Source of the DNA: Deroplatys truncata
Lineage: Eukaryota; Arthropoda; Insecta; Mantodea; Mantidae
Direction: 5' to 3'
Assembly: GCA_030765065.1 (NCBI GenBank)
Contig: CM060985.1
Coordinates: 173,994,096-174,058,095, forward strand
DNA length: 64,000 nt
A model generated the notes under the pieces. That model worked only from the letters and a program-made list of their open reading frames with translations, ran no database searches and was not told the DNA's origin. This document shows, piece by piece, positions 50,101-56,079 of this stretch; position 1 is the first letter of the stretch, and every line of letters begins with the position of its first letter. Both the position numbers and the translations under genes were made by a program.

Positions 50101-50360
50101 AAGACTAACAGTTAAAGCTTTTCATCTGGTTTTTTTGCGAGTGTACCAACTTAAACACTAGCTGTCAAGTGCAACGTTTCAACAGCGGAGGTATAGGTAG
50201 GGAAAGTAAAAATAAAGTAATATTTTGTGTATTTCTGTGTTTTTGGCTCGAATAAAGATAACTGATGTGCATGTGTTACAGAGAAGCAGATCTGAAGAAT
50301 GCTTGGGAGAGATATATGACAGTAGTCACAAGTTGTCTGCTACGAATGTACCATACTTGA
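17037..50360 (+). CDS. FIBP: FIBP, acidic FGF intracellular-binding protein (7 coding exons)
   Basis: Joined coding exons 17037-17121, 18273-18471, 22787-22906, 26508-26615, 31195-31425, 36440-36694 and 50282-50360 total 1077 nt, 358 codons plus TGA, with every junction in frame and GT-AG. Intron 1 is phase 1, the others phase 2. The product aligns by eye with vertebrate FIBP along its length (usual length about 357-364): [101 protein letters not shown] and the C-terminal [21 protein letters not shown] is a soluble, mostly helical intracellular protein first found to bind internalised FGF1; no catalytic motif is visible. Exon 6 to exon 7 spans 13.6 kb of transposons. The gene appears functional; no lesion seen. 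A non-coding 5' exon cannot be excluded. Confidence 0.96.
17629..18145 (-). repeat. R1 copy f, 5'-end missing, in FIBP intron 1
   Basis: Reverse R1 from TTTTCTCTGACTTACTTACC to about GCACATAATTTGTGTCAAAG; divergent and lacking the TCTGATG terminus. Confidence 0.72.
18273..18471 (+). CDS. FIBP: FIBP exon 2
   Basis: Acceptor after a T-run (TTTTTTTTTCAG|CTTC), donor AAA|GTAAGT. Encodes residues 29-95, including [19 protein letters not shown], the best conserved block of the protein's first half. Confidence 0.95.
18499..19735 (-). repeat. R1 copy g, split by copy h, next to the exon 2 donor
   Basis: Reverse R1 beginning 27 bp after the exon 2 splice donor. It runs to the ACACAAAA tract at about 18910, is interrupted by forward copy h, and a short continuation (TTAGATCTTAAAT) follows at about 19721. 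Confidence 0.72.
18915..19714 (+). repeat. R1 copy h, nested in copy g, with replaced internal segment
   Basis: TCTGATGTGTTACACTCACA ... GTAGAGAAAGT, inserted into the A-run of ACACAAAAAATG in copy g. At about 18932-19013 the usual R1 sequence is replaced by roughly 80 bp of unrelated sequence (GGCCAAACTTCCGTTTACG ... GGCGTATTCGCC). The family ORF is open at 19401-19646. Confidence 0.82.
19785..20587 (-). repeat. R1 copy i
   Basis: Reverse R1 from GCTTTCTCTATCACGTACAT to ACACATCAGA. Divergent subfamily sharing variants with copies c and n. Confidence 0.78.
20588..21230 (-). repeat. R1 copy j plus further R1 remnant, with a 35-bp R1 end inserted
   Basis: A divergent reverse R1 (AATTTATTTTAACTAACA ... 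GTCATGTGAATTTATCACAGA) with another partial tail to about 21225. Its internal T-run contains a 35-bp piece (20677-20711) identical to the terminal segment of young R1 copies. Confidence 0.68.
20677..20711 (-). repeat. Isolated R1 3'-terminal fragment (35 bp)
   Basis: ACTTTCTCTACTACGTATAG followed by TAAGTAGGGGAAGTA, with T-runs on both sides, inside another R1 copy. It matches copy b exactly over this length, so it is younger than its host copy. Confidence 0.7.
21368..22285 (+). mobile_element. mariner-type transposon, internally deleted
   Basis: The left end CGAGGTTTGTTCAAAACATT follows a TA. The transposase N-terminus is at about 21552-21806: a helix-turn-helix block with [14 protein letters not shown] and the linker DDPRSGRPS. 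Then the frame jumps to [20 protein letters not shown] near 21850, a degraded second catalytic region, so the centre is deleted. VLPHPPYS occurs near 21970. The right end is degraded. Confidence 0.78.
22286..22786. other. FIBP intron 2, no recognised feature
   Basis: AT-rich. GCTTATGTGAATGTAATGCATCATAAT near 22702-22728 recalls the 5' end of R1 but is too short to call. Confidence 0.35.
22787..22906 (+). CDS. FIBP: FIBP exon 3
   Basis: Acceptor TTTTCAG|ATATTATG, donor CCG|GTGAGT. Encodes [18 protein letters not shown] to LLKSCR, matching YYAFDEAFVREVLGKKLS-type sequence of vertebrate FIBP. Confidence 0.95.
23430..23716 (-). mobile_element. SINE family S, full length, reverse
   Basis: Reverse complement starts TCCTCCGTGGTGTAGTGGTT (A-box region) with B-box GGTTCAAACCC and body to AATAAAACTCAATTT. 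AAGGAAGGA-type direct repeats flank it (about 23413 and 23717). This is the best full-length member. Confidence 0.85.
23717..24799. other. FIBP intron 3, no confident feature
   Basis: A tRNA-like fragment (GTTCTCTGTGGTAAGGTGGTACC ... TAGGTTGATCC at about 23789-23860) may be an old SINE head. An ATGGCGGAC at 24127 opens no long frame. Nothing else recognised. Confidence 0.35.
24800..25062 (+). mobile_element. SINE family S, 5'-truncated
   Basis: Starts at the B-box region (GGTTGTGGGTTCAAACTCGG), continues through the body and ends ATAAATAAAACTCAATTTA with a long T-run. Confidence 0.82.
25295..25772 (+). repeat. Solo R1 3' end split by a LINE
   Basis: Only the last ~70 bp of R1 is present: TTTTTGGGTGGAATACAATA ... 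CTTACTATAGTAAGTG, then after the LINE GAGGAAGGAAAAAAT. No other R1 sequence lies upstream. Confidence 0.72.
25350..25738 (+). mobile_element. 5'-truncated non-LTR element with 13-bp target duplication
   Basis: Flanked by ACTATAGTAAGTG at 25337-25349 and 25739-25751. It carries a Lys/Glu-rich ORF end ([18 protein letters not shown] ... to 25669) and a 3' tail with AATAAAGTATCGTAAAGT. Clade unknown; the reading is the extreme C-terminus of an ORF. Confidence 0.8.
25773..26507. other. FIBP intron 3, remainder
   Basis: No gene seen. 26250-26330 shares GAGAGCACCT(A/C)CCTTTC and a following block with 7370-7440. Confidence 0.35.
26508..26615 (+). CDS. FIBP: FIBP exon 4
   Basis: Acceptor TTTTACAG|CCGCC, donor CCAA|GTAAGT. 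Encodes [20 protein letters not shown] and [14 protein letters not shown], near-identical in pattern to vertebrate FIBP. Confidence 0.96.
26915..27383. mobile_element. Inverted-tail PLE-type insertion A (469 bp, 14-bp target duplication)
   Basis: Exact duplicates CATATCAAAAAGTG at 26901-26914 and 27384-27397. The ends are inverted relatives: the left end read in reverse gives TTAATTTGACAAGGCTGATT, the right reads TTAATTTAACACGGCTGACT, each followed by CCGTGAA. The left part in reverse has CTGAAGAAGGCCATGGAGC, a sequence type seen in PLE 3' tails. No ORF. Confidence 0.68.
28328..29090. mobile_element. TIR element at a TTAA-like site (piggyBac/Kolobok-like MITE?)
   Basis: Terminal inverted repeats GCCCCTTGTACACGATCAAA and, in reverse, GCCGCTTGTACACGATCAAA. 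The flanks TAAA (left) and TTAA (right) fit a TTAA duplication with one change, and removing the element restores the host transposase reading ALK|SPDHHTR. The interior (763 bp) lacks a long ORF; a minus-strand stretch at about 28700-28850 ([20 protein letters not shown]) looks coding but is short. Confidence 0.65.
29654..30935 (+). mobile_element. mariner transposon, nearly full length (1282 bp)
   Basis: TA flanks; terminal repeats CGAGGGTAGTCCCAGAAGTA and, in reverse at the right end, CGAGGGCTGTCCCAGAAGTA. The transposase starts [13 protein letters not shown] at 29823. It shows HTH blocks ([20 protein letters not shown]), WVPCLLT, then [12 protein letters not shown] (first Asp), [10 protein letters not shown] (second Asp) and [11 protein letters not shown] (third Asp), the DD34D signature. 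The frame is broken by several stops (including those after QYFHL, after EMKE and in LNDEMK) and one indel near 30010, so it is inactive but among the youngest transposons here. It sits inside the larger IS630-like element. Confidence 0.92.
31195..31425 (+). CDS. FIBP: FIBP exon 5
   Basis: Acceptor TTGCAG|GAGG, donor CA|GTGAGT. Encodes [39 protein letters not shown] and the acidic [20 protein letters not shown], corresponding to the acidic MDLDKEFLQDLKELK region of vertebrate FIBP. Confidence 0.96.
31605..32686 (+). mobile_element. Penelope-like element, 5'-truncated
   Basis: Flanked by AACATA at 31599-31604 and 32687-32692. It begins inside the reverse transcriptase at the catalytic YVDD and runs through the endonuclease to a tail with CCCGAAACGCGTTCAAGTAA and TGATGTAGTGTAACAACCTT. 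The tail is the reference for the small inverted-tail insertions described elsewhere. Confidence 0.88.
31607..32598 (+). pseudogene. PLE reverse transcriptase-GIY-YIG endonuclease, C-terminal ~330 residues
   Basis: One open frame of about 330 codons: [10 protein letters not shown] (RT catalytic box), [11 protein letters not shown] and [14 protein letters not shown] (RT block after the catalytic box), a connector with [20 protein letters not shown], then GIY-YIG nuclease [30 protein letters not shown] and the final acidic helix [14 protein letters not shown]. The protein nicks target DNA and primes reverse transcription there. All RT blocks before the YVDD are absent, so this copy is dead on arrival, but the frame is otherwise uninterrupted, which makes it recent. 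Confidence 0.9.
32880..33937 (+). mobile_element. LINE 3' end (RTE-like) split by R1 copy l
   Basis: 32884-33031 encodes [20 protein letters not shown] and [19 protein letters not shown], the C-terminal tail pattern GRP-R-TW of RTE-like ORF2 proteins. After R1 the tail continues GGATCCGAGGCAAACCCC and ends in (GAA)n near 33937, a typical short tandem LINE tail. Confidence 0.72.
33038..33864 (+). repeat. R1 copy l, complete
   Basis: TCTGATGTGTTACACTCACA to GTAGTAGAGAAAGT, in an A-run of the LINE (GAGTTTAAAAAA | R1 | AAAAATGG). Confidence 0.88.
33938..34177 (-). pseudogene. Possible PLE 3'-tail remnant
   Basis: In reverse: GCTGATGATGAAATCAAGAG then TTTCGAAACATGTCC, resembling the GATGATG...GAAAC(A/G)(C/T)GT signature of PLE tails. 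No coding part. Confidence 0.45.
34338..34992 (-). pseudogene. LINE ORF2 C-terminus (RNase H and Cys-His motif), with PLE-type insertion
   Basis: Removing 34807-34925 and one duplicate gives a continuous frame [20 protein letters not shown] then [19 protein letters not shown], the RNase H C-terminal signature with the catalytic Asp of HAD. It is followed by [18 protein letters not shown] and the Cys-His motif [14 protein letters not shown]...HLAKC, typical of RNase H-bearing non-LTR clades (I/R1/LOA/Jockey groups). Ends near NDADQLIN at about 34360. The ~55-bp direct repeat around it suggests a long target duplication. Confidence 0.8.
34807..34925. mobile_element. Inverted-tail PLE-type insertion B (119 bp, 14-bp target duplication)
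   Basis: ATGATTTCTAGTTT at 34793-34806 and 34926-34939. The first half is the reverse complement of the PLE tail (AGTGATGTAGTGTAACAACC then TCCAACTCTCTTCATTTT); the second half repeats GGTAACAACCTCCAACTCTC then TTTATTTTAA forward. The PLE at 32.65 kb ends with the same tail. Confidence 0.85.
35362..36229 (+). repeat. R1 copy n, old subfamily with extended right end
   Basis: TCTGATGTGTTACATTCACA ... GTCATAGAGAAAGTCATGGG then AAAGTAATGCAACAGA. Unlike other copies, the right end extends to a sequence inverted relative to the left end (about 35 bp). This is either a true longer inverted repeat or an adjoining R1 terminus. Confidence 0.75.
36440..36694 (+). CDS. FIBP: FIBP exon 6
   Basis: Acceptor TTTGTAG|CTTGG, donor TTGAG|GTAAGA. 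Encodes [60 protein letters not shown] and FLSAYMQC, matching the vertebrate region around NLSRGLVNVAAKL and DLVEKFVEPC. Confidence 0.95.
37365..38013. mobile_element. Inverted-tail PLE-type insertion C (649 bp, 11-bp target duplication)
   Basis: AAAAGAAGTTA at 37354-37364 and 38014-38024. Layout: head TATTGTAATGAAAAGAAGC; PLE-type tail in reverse (37425-37503); five 54-bp repeats; a second copy of the head segment (37770-37826); a short unique part; one inverted 54-bp unit; the tail forward (TTTCCCGAAACATGTTAAGT then AAACTTAAGTGATGTTAGTG) to ACTCACCTTTAAATA. The tail aligns with the PLE tail at 32.60-32.68 kb. Confidence 0.82.
37504..37768 (+). repeat. 54-bp tandem repeat, five units
   Basis: Units start at 37504, 37558, 37612, 37666 and 37720: AAGGTTAACTCGACTGGCCC GTGTTGTTGGTGTTTCC(A/G) with a T-run and GGACTATCAG. 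54 is a multiple of three and two frames stay open through it, an artefact of the period. A single inverted unit lies at about 37875-37926. Confidence 0.92.
38284..39382. mobile_element. pogo/Tigger-like TIR element, non-coding (1.1 kb)
   Basis: TA on each side. Left end CACTAGAATCTCGTTAGTAC; right end in reverse CAGTGGAATCTCGTTAGCAC. A CA(C/G)T(A/G)GAATCTCG end with a TA site resembles pogo/Tigger elements. Near 39180-39305 a ~37-bp segment (CCAAGGATTG(A/G)CCAAA ... AATGAGGACGTCAAA) occurs twice. No transposase ORF. Confidence 0.7.
39507..40164. other. FIBP intron 6, no recognised feature
   Basis: AT-rich sequence without ORF or repeat resemblance found by eye. Confidence 0.35.
40165..40352 (+). 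mobile_element. SINE family S, both ends truncated
   Basis: GCCATGCCAGCCTCTAGTTC to AGAGGCATCTGAGCAAAATT; joined directly to a mariner remnant on the right. Confidence 0.8.
40355..41203 (-). mobile_element. mariner-type transposon, 3'-truncated
   Basis: The right edge reads in reverse TGAGGGGTGATCAAAAACTA after TA, a mariner-type terminus. Minus-strand frames give [20 protein letters not shown], an altered first catalytic region (D-E-x-W-I-H-H-Y-T-P in relatives), [20 protein letters not shown] and [16 protein letters not shown]. Second and third catalytic regions are missing at the SINE junction. Confidence 0.75.
41204..41811. other. FIBP intron 6, no recognised feature
   Basis: No gene or repeat identified. 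Confidence 0.35.
41812..42795. repeat. R4 copy 2
   Basis: Uninterrupted relative of 36741-39506: TGAGGCAGTATTTTTAACAC, CAATAACAGCCCACC, ATAATGTTATGTGAATGTAT, ATAGCCAATCAACA and ATTAGCCAATCAGA, ACAGCCGAGGCAAAC, CTTCAAGTTTGGCTCCCC. About 980 bp. Confidence 0.72.
43080..45129 (+). mobile_element. mariner transposon split at its start codon by R1 copy o
   Basis: Left end GGGTGATCTGATAAGTCTAG after TA; right end in reverse CGGTGGTTTGGTAAGTCAGG before TA. The transposase start GAAAATGGAAA is at 43232; R1 lies within its A-run, and the frame continues [14 protein letters not shown] at 44071. Later: [12 protein letters not shown] (first Asp) near 44530 and a degraded PSYSPES (third region) near 44865. 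Many stops. Confidence 0.85.
43244..44054 (+). repeat. R1 copy o, complete
   Basis: TCTGATGTGATACACTCACA to GTAGTAGAGAAAGT inside an A-run. The family ORF is open at 43764-44040 and runs into host sequence. Confidence 0.88.
45231..46256 (-). mobile_element. IS630-like MITE, copy 1 (internally deleted)
   Basis: TA flanks at 45229 and 46257. Ends TACCCCCGCCGCTGTATCTT then TGCACTTGACAG, and in reverse TATACCCCGCCGCTGTAACA then TTGCACTTGACAG. The minus strand keeps only a transposase N-terminus: [20 protein letters not shown] at 45882, a frameshift near 45780, then [20 protein letters not shown] (HTH) and [20 protein letters not shown]. The DDE domain is gone. Confidence 0.8.
46300..47115 (+). 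repeat. Satellite-bearing dispersed element, copy 1 (single monomer)
   Basis: Shares flanking sequence with the 50.5-54.75 kb element: TTTGCTTATAA/TTTGCTCGTAA, AACTTAAGATTACAGACTGA, one monomer (GCTATGATAGGCCAGAGCTT then ATCTGTGTGTCTATCC) at about 46498-46620, and on the right AATACATGTTTATTGGTACCAGGA and GTCATTGCAAAATTATTACA. Only one repeat unit is present. Confidence 0.75.
46649..46726. repeat. Near-perfect hairpin in satellite element copy 1
   Basis: TAAGTATTAACACAGTTTTA then TTAAAA pairs with TTTTAATAAAATTGTGTTAA then TACTTA across a loop of about 20 bases. Its absence at the matching place of copy 2 suggests an insertion. Confidence 0.65.
47481..48456. mobile_element. Fold-back element made from a Tc1/mariner-like transposon
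   Basis: Inverted arms of about 210 bp (47481-47695 and 48246-48456) that match closely, e.g. CCAACTTTACGAAAGGAGAT. The right side on + carries a transposase N-terminus ([26 protein letters not shown]..., [10 protein letters not shown]; a DUF4817-type HTH) joined directly to its C-terminus [20 protein letters not shown]. The left side on - carries the C-terminus again plus more ([20 protein letters not shown]). The catalytic centre is absent. TA precedes it; AA follows. Confidence 0.8.
49214..50193 (-). mobile_element. IS630-like MITE, copy 2
   Basis: Same internal deletion and ends as 45231-46256 (TATCCCCTCTGTTCAATCTT then TGCACTTGACAG; right end in reverse TATACCTCCGCTGTTG). Keeps [20 protein letters not shown] on the minus strand. 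TA at 49212 and 50194. Inserted into R1 copy p. Confidence 0.8.
50282..50360 (+). CDS. FIBP: FIBP exon 7 (terminal coding exon)
   Basis: Acceptor TGTTACAG|AGAAGC. Encodes [20 protein letters not shown] then LRMYHT and TGA at 50358-50360, matching the vertebrate C-terminus [20 protein letters not shown]. No AATAAA is seen before the satellite array begins 390 bp downstream, so the 3' end is unplaced. Confidence 0.94.
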
Positions 50361-50514
50361 AAATTCTGCATCAAGGACGCTAAGGATGAAGGAGTAGCTG
50401 GTGCAAGAAAAATACTTCTTTACCACCCAGGCAAACCATGTATGAGCATACAGAATTAAGATGTTGCTTGAGAGATCTGAAAAATAGTTCTTATTTTACA
50501 GGCCAAGTTTTCCA

Positions 50515-53500
50515 CTGCAGTAAATACCAATAACATACCAACTTTTATGGTTTGCTCGTAATATTTATGAGAGTGGAGGTTTTTTACAACTTTACGCAAT
50601 GGATGACCTTTTTTTCACTCTCTTTTGGGCTGATTCAAAGTTATGCTTACAAAATATTAATTTGATTGCATTATATTGTAATTTTTTTATGATAGTAATG
50701 TAAAACTTCTAGGTAACTTTAAGATTACAGACTGAAAGTATCACACTAATGATTTACAGTACTTTGATGGTCAGAGCTTATCTGCATGTCTATCCTTCAT
50801 CATGATCATGGTCCCCATTCATTTGGGCTGCAACAAAAAGTATAGCACCACTTCGTGACCTCTAGTAAATGGATTACAGTGCTATGGTAGACCAGAGCTT
50901 ATCTGTGTGTCTATCCTTCATCATGATCATGGTCCCCATTCATTTGGGCTGCAACAAAAAGTATAGCACCACTTCGTGACCTCTAGTAAATGGTATACAG
51001 TGCTATGATAGACCAGAGCTTATCTGTGTGTCTATCCTTCATCATGATCATGGTCCCCATTCATTTGGGCTGCAACAAAAAGTATAGCACCACTTCGTGA
51101 CCTCTAGTAAATGGTATACAGTGCTATGATAGACCAGAGCTTATCTGTGTATCTATTCTTCATCATGATCATTGTCCCCCTTCACTGGGCTGCAACAAAA
51201 TGTATAGCACCATTAGTGACCTCTAGTAAATGGTATACAGTGCTATGATAGACCAGAGCTTATCTGTGTGTCTATCCTTCATCATGATCATTGTCCCCCT
51301 TCACTGGGCTGTAACAAAATGTATAACACCATTAGTGATCTCTATTAAATGGTATACAGGGCAATGATAGACCAGAGATTATCTGTGTGTCAATCCTTCA
51401 TCATGATCATTGTCCCCCTTCACTGGGCTGTAACAAAATGTATAGCACCACTAGTGACCTCTAGTAAATGGTATACAGTGTTATGATAGACCAGAGCTTA
51501 TCTGTGTGTCTATCCTTCATCATGATCATTGTCCCTCTTCACTGGGCTGTAACAAAATGTATAGCACCACTAGTGACCTCTAGTAAATGGTATACAGGGC
51601 AATGATAGACCAGAGATTATCTGTGTGTCAATCCTTCATCATGATCATGGTCCCCCTTCACTGGGCTGTAACAAAATGTATAACACCATTAGTGACCTCT
51701 AGTAAATGGTATACAGGGCAATGATAGACCAGAGATTATCTGTGTGTCAATCCTTCATCATGATCATGGTCCCCCTTCACTGGGCTGCAACAAAATGTAT
51801 AGCACCACTAGTGACCTCTAGTAAATGGTGTACAGTGCTATGATAGACCAGAGCTTATCTGTATGTCTATCCTTCATCATGATCATGGTCCCCCTTCACT
51901 GGGCTGCAACAAAATGTATAGCACCACTAGTGACCTCTAGTAAATGGTGTACAGTACTATGATAGACCAGAGCTTATCTGTATGTCTATCCTTCATCATG
52001 ATCATGGTCCCCCTTCACTGGGCTGCAACAAAATGTATAGCACCACTAGTGACCTCTAGTAAATGGTGTACAGTGCTATGATAGACCAGAGCTTATCTGT
52101 ATGTCTATCCTTCATCATGATCATGGACCCCCTTCACTGGGCTGCAACAAAATGTATAGCACCACTAGTGACCTCTAGTAAATGGTATACAGTGCTATGA
52201 TAGACCAGAGCTTATCTGTGTGTCTATCCTTCGTCATGATCATGGTCCCCCTTCACTGGGCTGCAACAAAATGTATAGCACCACTAGTGACCTCTAGTAA
52301 ATGGTATACAGTGCTATGATAGACCAGAGCTTATCTGTATGCCTATCCTTCATCATGATCATGGGTTCCCTTCACTGGGCTGCAACAAAATATATAGCAC
52401 CACTAGTGACCTCTAGTAAATGGTGTACGGTGCTATGATAGACCAGAGCTTATCTGTGTGTCAATCCTTCATCATGATCATGGTCCCCCTTCACTGGGCT
52501 GCAACAAAATATATAGCACCACTAGTGACCTCTAGTAAATGGTATACAGTGCTATGATAGACCAGAGCTTATCTGTGTGTCAATCCTTCATCATGATCAT
52601 GGTCCCCCTTCACTGGGCTGTAACAAAATGTATAGCACCATTAGTGACCTCTAGTAAATGGTATACAGTGCTATGATAGACCAGAGCTTATCTGTGTGTC
52701 TATCCTTCGTCATGATCATGGTCCCCCTTCACTGGGCTGCAACAAAATGTATAGCACCACTAGTGACCTCTAGTAAATGGTATACAGTGCTATGATAGAC
52801 CAGAGCTTATCTGTATGCCTATCCTTCATCATGATCATGGGTTCCCTTCACTGGGCTGCAACAAAATATATAGCACCACTAGTGACCTCTAGTAAATGGT
52901 GTACAGTGCTATGATAGACCAGAGCTTATCTGTGTGTCAATCCTTCATCATGATCATGGTCCCCCTTCACTGGGCTGCAACAAAATATATAGCACCACTA
53001 GTGACCTCTAGTAAATGGTATACAGTGCTATGATAGACCAGAGCTTATCTGTGTGTCAATCCTTCATCATGATCATGGTCCCCCTTCACTGGGCTGTAAC
53101 AAAATGTATAGCACCATTAGTGACCTCTAGTAAATGGTATACAGTGCTATGATAGACCAGAGCTTATCTGTGTGTCTATCCTTCATCATGATCATGGTCC
53201 CCCTTCACTGGGCTGCAACAAAATGTATAGCACCATTAGTGACCTCTAGTAAATGGTATACAGTGCTATGATAGACCAGTGCTTATCTGTGTGTCTATCC
53301 TTCATCATGATCATGGTCCCCCTTCACTGGGCTGCAACAAAATGTATAGCACCATTAGTGACCTCTAGTAAATGGTATACAGTGCTATGATAGACCAGAG
53401 CTTATCTGTGTGTCTATCCTTCATCATGATCATGGTCCCCCTTCACTGGGCTGCAACAAAATGTATAGCACCACTAGTGACCTCTAGTAAATGGTATACA

Positions 53501-54745
53501 GTGCTATGATATACCAGAGCTTATATGTGTGTCTATCCTTCATCATGATCATGGTCCCCCTTCACTGGGCTGCAACAAAATGTATAGCACCACTAGTGAC
53601 CTCTAGTAAATGGTATACAGTGCTATGATATACCAGAGCTTATATGTGTGTCTATCCTTCATCATGATCATGGTCCCCCTTCACTGGGCTGTAACAAAAT
53701 GTATAGCACCACTAGTGACCTCTAGTAAATGGTATACAGTGCTATGATAGACCAGAGCTTATCTGTATGTCTATCCTTCATCATGATCATGGTCCCCCTT
53801 CACTGGGCTGTAACAAAATGTATAGCACCACTAGTGACCTCTAGTAAATGGTATACAGTGCTATGATATACCAGAGCTTATATGTGTGTCTATCCTTCAT
53901 CATGATCATGGTCCCCCTTCACTGGGCTGCAACAAAATGTATAGCACCACTAGTGACCTCTAGTAAATGGTATACAGTGCTATGATAGACCAGAACTTAT
54001 CTGTGTGTCTATCCTTCATCATGATCATGGTCCCCCTTCACTGGGCTGTAACAAAATGTATAGCACCACTAGTGATCTCTAGTAAATGGTATACAGTGCT
54101 ATGTTAGACCAGAGCTTATCTGTATGTCTATCCTTCATCATGATCATGGTCCCCCTTCACTGGGCTGTAACAAAATGTATAGCACCACTAGTGACCTCTA
54201 GTAAATGGTATACAGTGCTATGATATACCAGAGCTTATTTGTGTGTCATCATGAGCATGGTCTCCCTTCACTTTGCTGTAGCAAAAAGCATAGCATCACT
54301 AGTGACCTCTAGTAACCCAGGCAGAAACATTCAGAAATGGATGATGTGAATTATAAAATCAAATCTCTCTCGTAAATTATTCATGTTATTCACATTCTAT
54401 GTCTGCGGCATGTTATCCATTTTATGTGATAGCATTTGTTTATATGTGGCTGATGTTATGTAGCATAAAATATGGACTAGAAATTTGTGTATAGCATAAG
54501 ATGTGGTGTTCTTTGCTTTAATACATGTTTATTGAGGTACCAGGAAGAATTTCAGCATGTGGGACGGAAGGAAGCAGTACTACCAGGTCTTCCAGGATTG
54601 TTATAAAACAGTATTCCTATTTATTTGACATGGAATTTGTGTACATTTAATGCAATGAACATTTTACACACTTTTACTTGCATGTCATTGCAAAATTAAT
54701 ACACTTTGCTGGATGAAGGAAGGGTTTGAGTTTCAGGAAATTGCT
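50515..54745 (+). repeat. Satellite-bearing dispersed element, copy 2 (expanded array)
   Basis: Left arm 50515-50751 and right arm about 54321-54745 match copy 1 (right arm: AATACATGTTTATTGAGGTACC, GTCATTGCAAAATTAATACA). The body is the 119-bp array. Confidence 0.75.
50752..54320 (+). repeat. 119-bp tandem repeat array, about 30 units
   Basis: Unit: TGACCTCTAGTAAATGGTAT ACAGTGCTATGATAGACCAG AGCTTATCTGTGTGTCTATC CTTCATCATGATCATGGTCC CCCTTCACTGGGCTGCAACA AAATGTATAGCACCACTAG. The first units are 121 bp, the rest 119. Variants recur in blocks: TTCGTCATG at 52231 and 52707, GGGTTCCC at 52363 and 52839, both 476 bp apart, i.e. a four-unit higher-order repeat present twice. The unit has a CATGATCATG palindrome. 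No ORF. Confidence 0.95.
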
Positions 54746-54960
54746 GTATAGCCCGTGATGTGCACTCAGGTTTTATGAACCGTGTCTCATCTGGCGTAGA
54801 ATAATTTATATAAATCATTGTTTCCTTCACTTTTTGTGAAATGCTGATTTTGATCAGCACAAAATGCAACCATGTCAATAAATGTATTACCAAGACTGTA
54901 TATGAAGCTTTATAGAACAAGAATGTTACTGGCCTGTGAGCCATAAGCAGTGCTGGGTCA

Positions 54961-55338
54961 TTCATTCATTATCTGTTTACCCTCCTCTTATGTAGGACTT
55001 ACACCCCCCAGGACTTACAAGCGGGTGCCTGGGGTCAGAGGCCCGTCGAGGAGCAGACACTAATGGATCAGACAGAGCATCCAGGATGGGTGATCAGCCC
55101 GATGCCTGGTATGGGATGAAGGAAGTAGATGAAACGAAATGTTGGTGAAATGGATGAAAGGAAGGGTGATGATGGAGCAGTTGGTGGAATGAATGGCGGG
55201 GGAAACTGGAGAACCCGGAGAAAACCCGCCCAGACGCCACTCCGTCCACCACAAATCCCACATGCAGGTCCCTGGGATCGAACCCGGGCCACCTCGGTGG
55301 GAGGCGAGCGGTCTAACCACTCGGCCACGGCGCCGCCT
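54961..55338 (-). mobile_element. tRNA-derived SINE, second family, with 13-bp target duplication
   Basis: CAGTGCTGGGTCA at 54948-54960 and 55339-55351. In reverse it begins GGCGGCGCCGTGGCCGAGTG (A box TGGCCGAGTGG, as in tRNA-Ser/Leu) with B box GGTTCGATCCC, a GC-rich body with GGGTTTTCTCCGGGTTCTCC, and a tail of ATGA repeats. It is notably GC-richer than its surroundings and nearly undecayed, so young. Confidence 0.88.
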
Positions 55339-55351
55339 CAGTGCTGGGTCA

Positions 55352-56079
55352 AATAATATAATATATAGAGGTTACTAAAGTGCAACTTTGATATTTTCCC
55401 ACCATTATGGGATAAGTCACAGAACGTGATGATGTTTGGGTTGTTAGGTTCCATTTATAACTGCCAACTTCTCTGCAAATACACACCTGTTACATATATT
55501 AGGAAGGTTAGTTATATTGTAGCTGTTATGTTGGCAGCCTGTTTTTATATTTGCAGGTGTTTAAACTTTACACGCTGACTGTTTAGTCACTAACTGTTCC
55601 ACCGATTATAGTATTAATTATATTATATATTATTATGATGCTATATTACTATTTATACTGGATTAGTTATACATAAATTAATTAGGGTATTTGTGCAAGC
55701 ATTTAATTATTATTAGGTTGCAGGTCTTATCTTTGCAGTTAACTATAAATTTTAATTCTTTTTGTCTGTGTGGGATTTTATTTTTAGAGAAAGATATCTG
55801 CGTAAAAGAAAACCAAGAAGTTTAATGATTTGGTTTACATAAGTACGCCAAAATCATATCAAAATGTAACTGTAAGTTGTCCTTTATACTATTACAGTAC
55901 ATTGATTTGGAACGTTTAATAACATACACATGTTATATAAATTAAGTCAATAGCATGGTTCAGTGCTTAATTTAACACTTAAGGTGCATTCAGGTTATAG
56001 GTTAAGCTAATTAGCAATCATGGCGGAGAAAGATGATGACCAAATCTTTGCACCAAAGAAAATACTACAGAGCATTATA
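55352..56079. other. No recognised feature
   Basis: AT-rich. An ATGGCGGAGAAAGATGATG at 56020 opens a 23-codon frame that ends in the mariner; no further support. Confidence 0.3.

Larger units (their letters stand above)
47416..50207 (+). repeat. R1 copy p, split by a fold-back element and a MITE
   Basis: Segments 47416-47480, 48457-49213 and 50194-50207 read together as one forward R1 (TCTGATGTGATACATTCACA ... TAGGTAGGGAAAGT). It ends 75 bp before FIBP exon 7. Confidence 0.82.

Noticed and set aside
50752-54320. CRISPR-like periodic array
   Set aside because: Repeats are contiguous 119-bp units with no unique spacers, in eukaryotic DNA; it is a satellite.
55268-55338. tRNA-Ser/Leu gene
   Set aside because: It is the head of a 378-bp SINE with a target duplication and tail.
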